A program made the position numbers and the translations under genes. Below the pieces are notes generated by a model, which did no database searches, was not told the origin of the DNA, and saw only the letters and a list, made by a program, of their open reading frames with translations. A stretch of 6,645 nt of DNA, taken from NCBI GenBank assembly GCA_005888335.1, contig VAWY01000223.1, positions 1 to 6,645 of the forward strand. Direction: 5' to 3'. Positions 5,931 to 6,645 of this stretch are shown piece by piece (within the stretch, counting starts at the first letter, position 1; each line of letters begins with the position of its first letter). This stretch comes from Actinomycetota bacterium (GTDB lineage: Bacteria; Actinomycetota; Thermoleophilia; Solirubrobacterales; Solirubrobacteraceae).

Positions 5931-6111
5931 ACTCCGCGTTCCTCGCGGTCCCGGCGCGACCCGTAGGGAAGTGCTCAGCGACGCCGACCGCATCTCCACA
6001 CAGCGTGCACCACGCGTCCCCGATAGTCCGTCGGGCTGGGGGATTCCGCGGAGGCTCGCGACGGCGCCCCTCTTCGGCCGCGAGCGTGACGGCGACACGA
6101 AACTGGTCCAT
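5929..6111 (-). CDS. Unrecognised small ORF (60 aa) with a CxxC
   Basis: ATG at 6111-6109 opens a 60-codon frame beginning MDQFRVAVTLAAEEGRRR, ending at TGA 5931-5929. It has a basic Arg/Pro-rich middle and then DAWCTLCGDAVGVAEHF, with a CxxC pair that might bind a metal. I recognise no family. An AGAGG about ten bases ahead of the ATG is a passable ribosome binding site, and the start lies 18 bp after the CoA-transferase stop in the same reading frame, so co-transcription is plausible. Codon third positions are about three-quarters G/C, lower than strong genes here usually show. The stop falls inside the 3' arm of the strong hairpin at 5898-5930. It may be noncoding. The rest of the 314-bp gap 5816-6129 holds only the hairpins. 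Confidence 0.3.
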   Translation of the reverse strand: MDQFRVAVTLAAEEGRRREPPRNPPARRTIGDAWCTLCGDAVGVAEHFPTGRAGTARNAE

Positions 6112-6129
6112 CAGCCGGGCCTCTGCGGA

Positions 6130-6645
6130 TCAGACCGGATTTGTTGCTCGCGGCAACCATTCGGGCTGATCGGCGCCCATCGGCTGCAGCACAGTCGTGG
6201 GGAATCCCTGCGGAAGCGAAGCGAATTCGATCTGATCGGTCATTCCCTGGTAGTTGCCGAGCGGGGTCTTCGCGGTGAACAGCTCGGGCGGGATGGCCGA
6301 GTGTTCCGGGGTGCTCCCCGCTGTACTCGCAGCGAACTCCTTGTCGAAGATCCCCAGGGAGATCAGCCAGAGACAGACGCGGGTGAGTGAGACCTGGACG
6401 CGGTACGAGCCGCCCTCGGCGGCTCTGCGGCGAAGCGCGTCAAGTACCCCGACCGTGCCGAGCCAGCCGACGATGTTGTCGACGATGGGCAGCATCGGTG
6501 GCTGCCGGGGCTCTTCGAGGGTGCCGCCGAGGGCGAAGATCCCGCTGACGCAAGCGCCGACCTCGTCGAATCCCGGGCGTGTCGCCCACGGCCCCTCTGC
6601 GCCGTGCAGCAGCACCTGCGCATGGATCAGCCCGCGGTGGCCGAC
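6130..6645 (-). CDS. CaiB/BaiF-family (family III) CoA transferase, C-terminal part
   Basis: Family III CoA transferases move CoA between carboxylic acids in the cytoplasm, usually in fatty-acid, aromatic or carnitine-type catabolism. The visible 171 residues enter from the right edge as VGHRGLIHAQVLLHG, with no start in view. GPWATRPGFDEVGACVSGI matches the conserved G-P-x-x-x-x-x-G-F-D segment. MLPIVDNIVGWLGTVGVLDA and LRRRAAEGGSYRVQVSLTR are the conserved D-x-x-x-G, helix and (E)GGS-x-x-V-x-V-S-L regions typical of the family. The tail ends PEWLPRATNPV and TGA 6132-6130, a normal-looking C-terminus. The catalytic Asp region lies upstream, off the window. A GTG at 6615-6613 is internal, not a start. 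Substrate cannot be told from this portion. Family confidence is high. Confidence 0.85.
   Translation of the reverse strand, partial: VGHRGLIHAQVLLHGAEGPWATRPGFDEVGACVSGIFALGGTLEEPRQPPMLPIVDNIVGWLGTVGVLDALRRRAAEGGSYRVQVSLTRVCLWLISLGIFDKEFAASTAGSTPEHSAIPPELFTAKTPLGNYQGMTDQIEFASLPQGFPTTVLQPMGADQPEWLPRATNPV

Noticed and set aside
5719..6390. Plus-strand 223-codon frame across the convergent gap
   Set aside because: Covers the end of DUF2442, the hairpins and the antisense of the CoA transferase; no protein-like segment.
1..6645. CRISPR array, tRNA/rRNA, insertion-sequence ends or integrase
   Set aside because: No regularly spaced repeats, no tRNA-like TTCGA/anticodon arrangement, no transposase motifs and no terminal inverted repeats were seen.

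Overview
The window is GC-rich throughout (strong G/C bias at third codon positions), with GTG starts and few T-rich tracts. The large LuxR-type regulator, the DHA2 transporter, the SnoaL-like and DUF2442 genes, and the SD-less GTG start with a TAnnnT box just upstream all suggest a high-GC actinobacterium. Solirubrobacterales/Thermoleophilia is my best guess because that regulator subfamily is very abundant there. This is inference from gene style, not a search result.

Layout. 1-2197 (+): most of a large ATP-dependent LuxR-family (LAL-type) regulator whose N-terminal ATPase core lies off the left edge. Its frame is broken by a small deletion near 345-350, and its last ~21 codons are borrowed antisense sequence. 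2131-2267 (-): a remnant of a DedA-family membrane protein facing the regulator tail-to-tail, with its own frameshift. 2424-3896 (+): an apparently intact DHA2/EmrB-type drug:proton antiporter. 4053-4958 (+): a metallo-beta-lactamase-fold hydrolase with a textbook ribosome binding site but an apparently missing zinc-ligand histidine. 4959-5186: a second strong ribosome binding site followed by only an 18-codon frame, plus a possible minus-strand XRE-regulator remnant. 5187-5543 (+): a SnoaL/NTF2-like protein whose C-terminal part looks frameshifted. 5540-5815 (+): a small DUF2442 protein, probably leaderless. 5816-5930: strong GC hairpins between convergent genes. 5929-6111 (-): an unrecognised small frame with a CxxC. 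6130-6645 (-): the C-terminal part of a CaiB/BaiF-family CoA transferase running off the right edge.

How the genes relate. I see no single operon or pathway. The transporter, the hydrolase and the DUF2442 gene look like independent units. The connecting theme is decay: the regulator, the dedA remnant, the SnoaL-like gene and an orphan ribosome binding site all look damaged within about 5.5 kb, while the transporter and the CoA-transferase segment look intact. Either the locus is eroding after rearrangement or some breaks are assembly errors. I did not find convincing evidence of a new defence, mobile or signalling system; the best leads are the regulator/dedA junction and the hydrolase with an altered metal site.
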